From: an uncultured Elusimicrobium sp.
GTDB lineage: Bacteria; Elusimicrobiota; Endomicrobiia; Endomicrobiales; Endomicrobiaceae
Length of the DNA stretch: 7,255 nt
Assembly: GCA_902761395.1 (NCBI GenBank)
Contig: CACWKJ010000053.1
Location: 1-7,255, forward strand
Direction: 5' to 3'
Both the position numbers and the translations under genes were made by a program. The notes under the pieces were generated by a model that searched no databases, had not been told where the DNA came from, and saw only the letters and a program-made list of their open reading frames with translations. Of this stretch, positions 6,241 through 7,255 are shown piece after piece. Position 1 is the stretch's first letter. Every line of letters begins with the position of its first letter.

Positions 6241-6272
6241 AAAAAGGCCTATGATTTTTAGTCATAGGCCTT
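6241..6272 (-). terminator. Rho-independent terminator of the autotransporter-like gene
   Basis: An 11-bp perfect stem (6244-6254 with 6262-6272, core GGCCTATGA) encloses a 7-base loop. On the minus strand it is followed by TTTTTATTTT. It starts 16 bases past the autotransporter stop codon and ends just before ybaK, so it separates the two genes. Confidence 0.85.
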
Positions 6273-6288
6273 CTATATTTTTAAAAAA

Positions 6289-7255
6289 TTACCATCTGTA
6301 AGATGCTCCGATATTTCCTCCGAATTGAGATACAGCTCCCGCATCGGCATTAATATCTAACGAAACATTAATGGTCGGAGTTATATCATATGAACAACCC
6401 AAAAGGCCTGAAAAAGATGTACCTGCAACTTCCGTACTTTCTATTTCAAATTCGTATCCCGGGGCTTCGGCAAAATAACTCTTTGTAGTAAACTTGTTTC
6501 CTGAAATGATATGTTTGATTGCAGCAGATGCATGCCATTTGAACGGAGAATCAGAAATACCCTGCAAACCTACACCTACTCTTGCTTCTGCTCTTGAATA
6601 TGTACCTTTCTTTATTTTCAATTTTTGTATAGTATCTCCATCTTCTTCAATATCTCCGTTTGAAACTATAGCACAATTTGCACCTACAAGAGGTTTCAAT
6701 AAGAATTTGTCGGCAAGATTAAACTTGTATGCTGCCTCCAAATCAAGGCTTATTGTGTTGGTAGCATACTTAGATGTTATTTCCTGTTTGTTAAATCTTA
6801 ATTTTCTTGTTGTATCATAATCTTGCATAGAGTATCCAATCAAACCTTTAACATCTATATTCTCATCAACTTTATAATCTCCGTAAACATTTAAACCGGC
6901 ATCAACAAAATCCGCTTTATCATCCAACTGTTTAAGTTCTCCCTGACCGTAAAAACCTGCGACACCAAATATTAAAGATTCATCTTGAATTGTATCGTAA
7001 CCGGCTATAATACCATAAATACTATTTTTAAATTCCGGGTTTTCATCACTTTCGGAAACTGTGAAGTTGTTTGTATAAACTTGTGCCCAAACTCTATTAT
7101 CTTCTTCCCTTTCATCGGAATTTTCGTTCAACCTGTTATAAAGAATATTTGCTTTAGAAAGCATTGCACTTGTCATAAAAGAGTTTGCATAAAATATACC
7201 CGACAAATCTTGAAGAGCATTAAGGAATACTGTTTTATCCCCTGTATTCAAATAA
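6289..7255 (-). CDS. Autotransporter-like outer-membrane beta-barrel domain, 5' end cut by window
   Basis: The 3' part of a gene for an outer-membrane protein of the type V (autotransporter) kind, in which a C-terminal 12-stranded barrel anchors or exports an N-terminal passenger. The frame stays open to the last base of the window. The TTG at 7251-7249 is merely an internal leucine codon, so the true start and any signal peptide and passenger lie beyond. Counting that leucine as residue 1, a short helical linker (about 8-45, LQDLSGIFYANSF) precedes the barrel. The barrel opens with NRVWAQVYTNNF (52-63) and runs about 268 residues of alternating strands, including IYGIIAGYDT, VGVGLQGI and SGLLGCSYDITPTINVSL. 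It ends in GGNIGASYRW, with the terminal aromatic residue needed for recognition by the BAM machinery. Two cysteines lie in the barrel (in GANCAIV and LLGCSYD), which is uncommon. The passenger and therefore the biological role are unseen. Confidence 0.85.
   Translation of the reverse strand, partial: YLNTGDKTVFLNALQDLSGIFYANSFMTSAMLSKANILYNRLNENSDEREEDNRVWAQVYTNNFTVSESDENPEFKNSIYGIIAGYDTIQDESLIFGVAGFYGQGELKQLDDKADFVDAGLNVYGDYKVDENIDVKGLIGYSMQDYDTTRKLRFNKQEITSKYATNTISLDLEAAYKFNLADKFLLKPLVGANCAIVSNGDIEEDGDTIQKLKIKKGTYSRAEARVGVGLQGISDSPFKWHASAAIKHIISGNKFTTKSYFAEAPGYEFEIESTEVAGTSFSGLLGCSYDITPTINVSLDINADAGAVSQFGGNIGASYRW

Noticed and set aside
6494..6820. Plus-strand open frame of 108 codons within the autotransporter gene
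   Set aside because: It is antisense to a well-supported beta-barrel coding region and shows no recognisable protein features.
7249..7251. TTG as start of the autotransporter gene
   Set aside because: The frame continues open to the window edge, there is no signal peptide after it, and the protein resumes in mid-linker before the barrel.

Overview
The window reads as an ordinary chromosomal segment from an AT-rich, two-membraned (Gram-negative type) bacterium. Three features point to an outer membrane: an AsmA-type protein, a SurA/parvulin-like lipoprotein, and an autotransporter beta-barrel ending in an aromatic residue. The partial trpS gene uses only AGA for arginine, which fits a low-GC genome. 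The taxon cannot be fixed from the sequence alone. A gut or insect-symbiont Elusimicrobiota/Endomicrobia-like lineage is a plausible guess, and a low-GC Deferribacterota-like lineage is an alternative. I saw no tRNA, rRNA, insertion sequence, CRISPR array or other sign of recent transfer.

Layout. On the minus strand at the left end, a site-2-protease-like M50 metalloprotease gene (877-1500) lies 13 bases upstream of trpS (1-863, its 3' end cut off by the window). The trpS ribosome-binding site directly abuts the protease stop codon, so the two genes look like an operon. A 155-base gap (1501-1655) carries back-to-back sigma70-type promoters. On the plus strand follow an AsmA-family inner-membrane/periplasmic protein (1656-3980) and a periplasmic lipoprotein of the SurA/PpiC type (4054-5232). 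Both have the same 13-base -10 block in front of them. A perfect 16-bp bidirectional hairpin (5257-5293) ends this unit and the convergent one.

On the minus strand on the right, read leftward, are the C-terminal end of an autotransporter-like outer-membrane protein (6289-7255, cut at its 5' end), a strong terminator (6241-6272), a YbaK/EbsC-type Cys-tRNA(Pro) deacylase (5748-6215), and a small secreted His/Lys-rich protein of unknown function (5310-5669).

How the genes fit together. The plus-strand pair and the autotransporter belong to envelope biogenesis: AsmA-type proteins are linked to outer-membrane lipid and protein homeostasis, and SurA-like proteins chaperone beta-barrel precursors. 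TrpRS and YbaK are translation and translation-quality-control genes. The points most worth a second look are an iron-sulfur-type cysteine motif in TrpRS with altered spacing and an extra cysteine, a parvulin-like domain with no histidine at all, the His-rich secreted protein, and the tight terminator-to-gene spacing before ybaK. Nothing here clearly amounts to a new multi-gene system.
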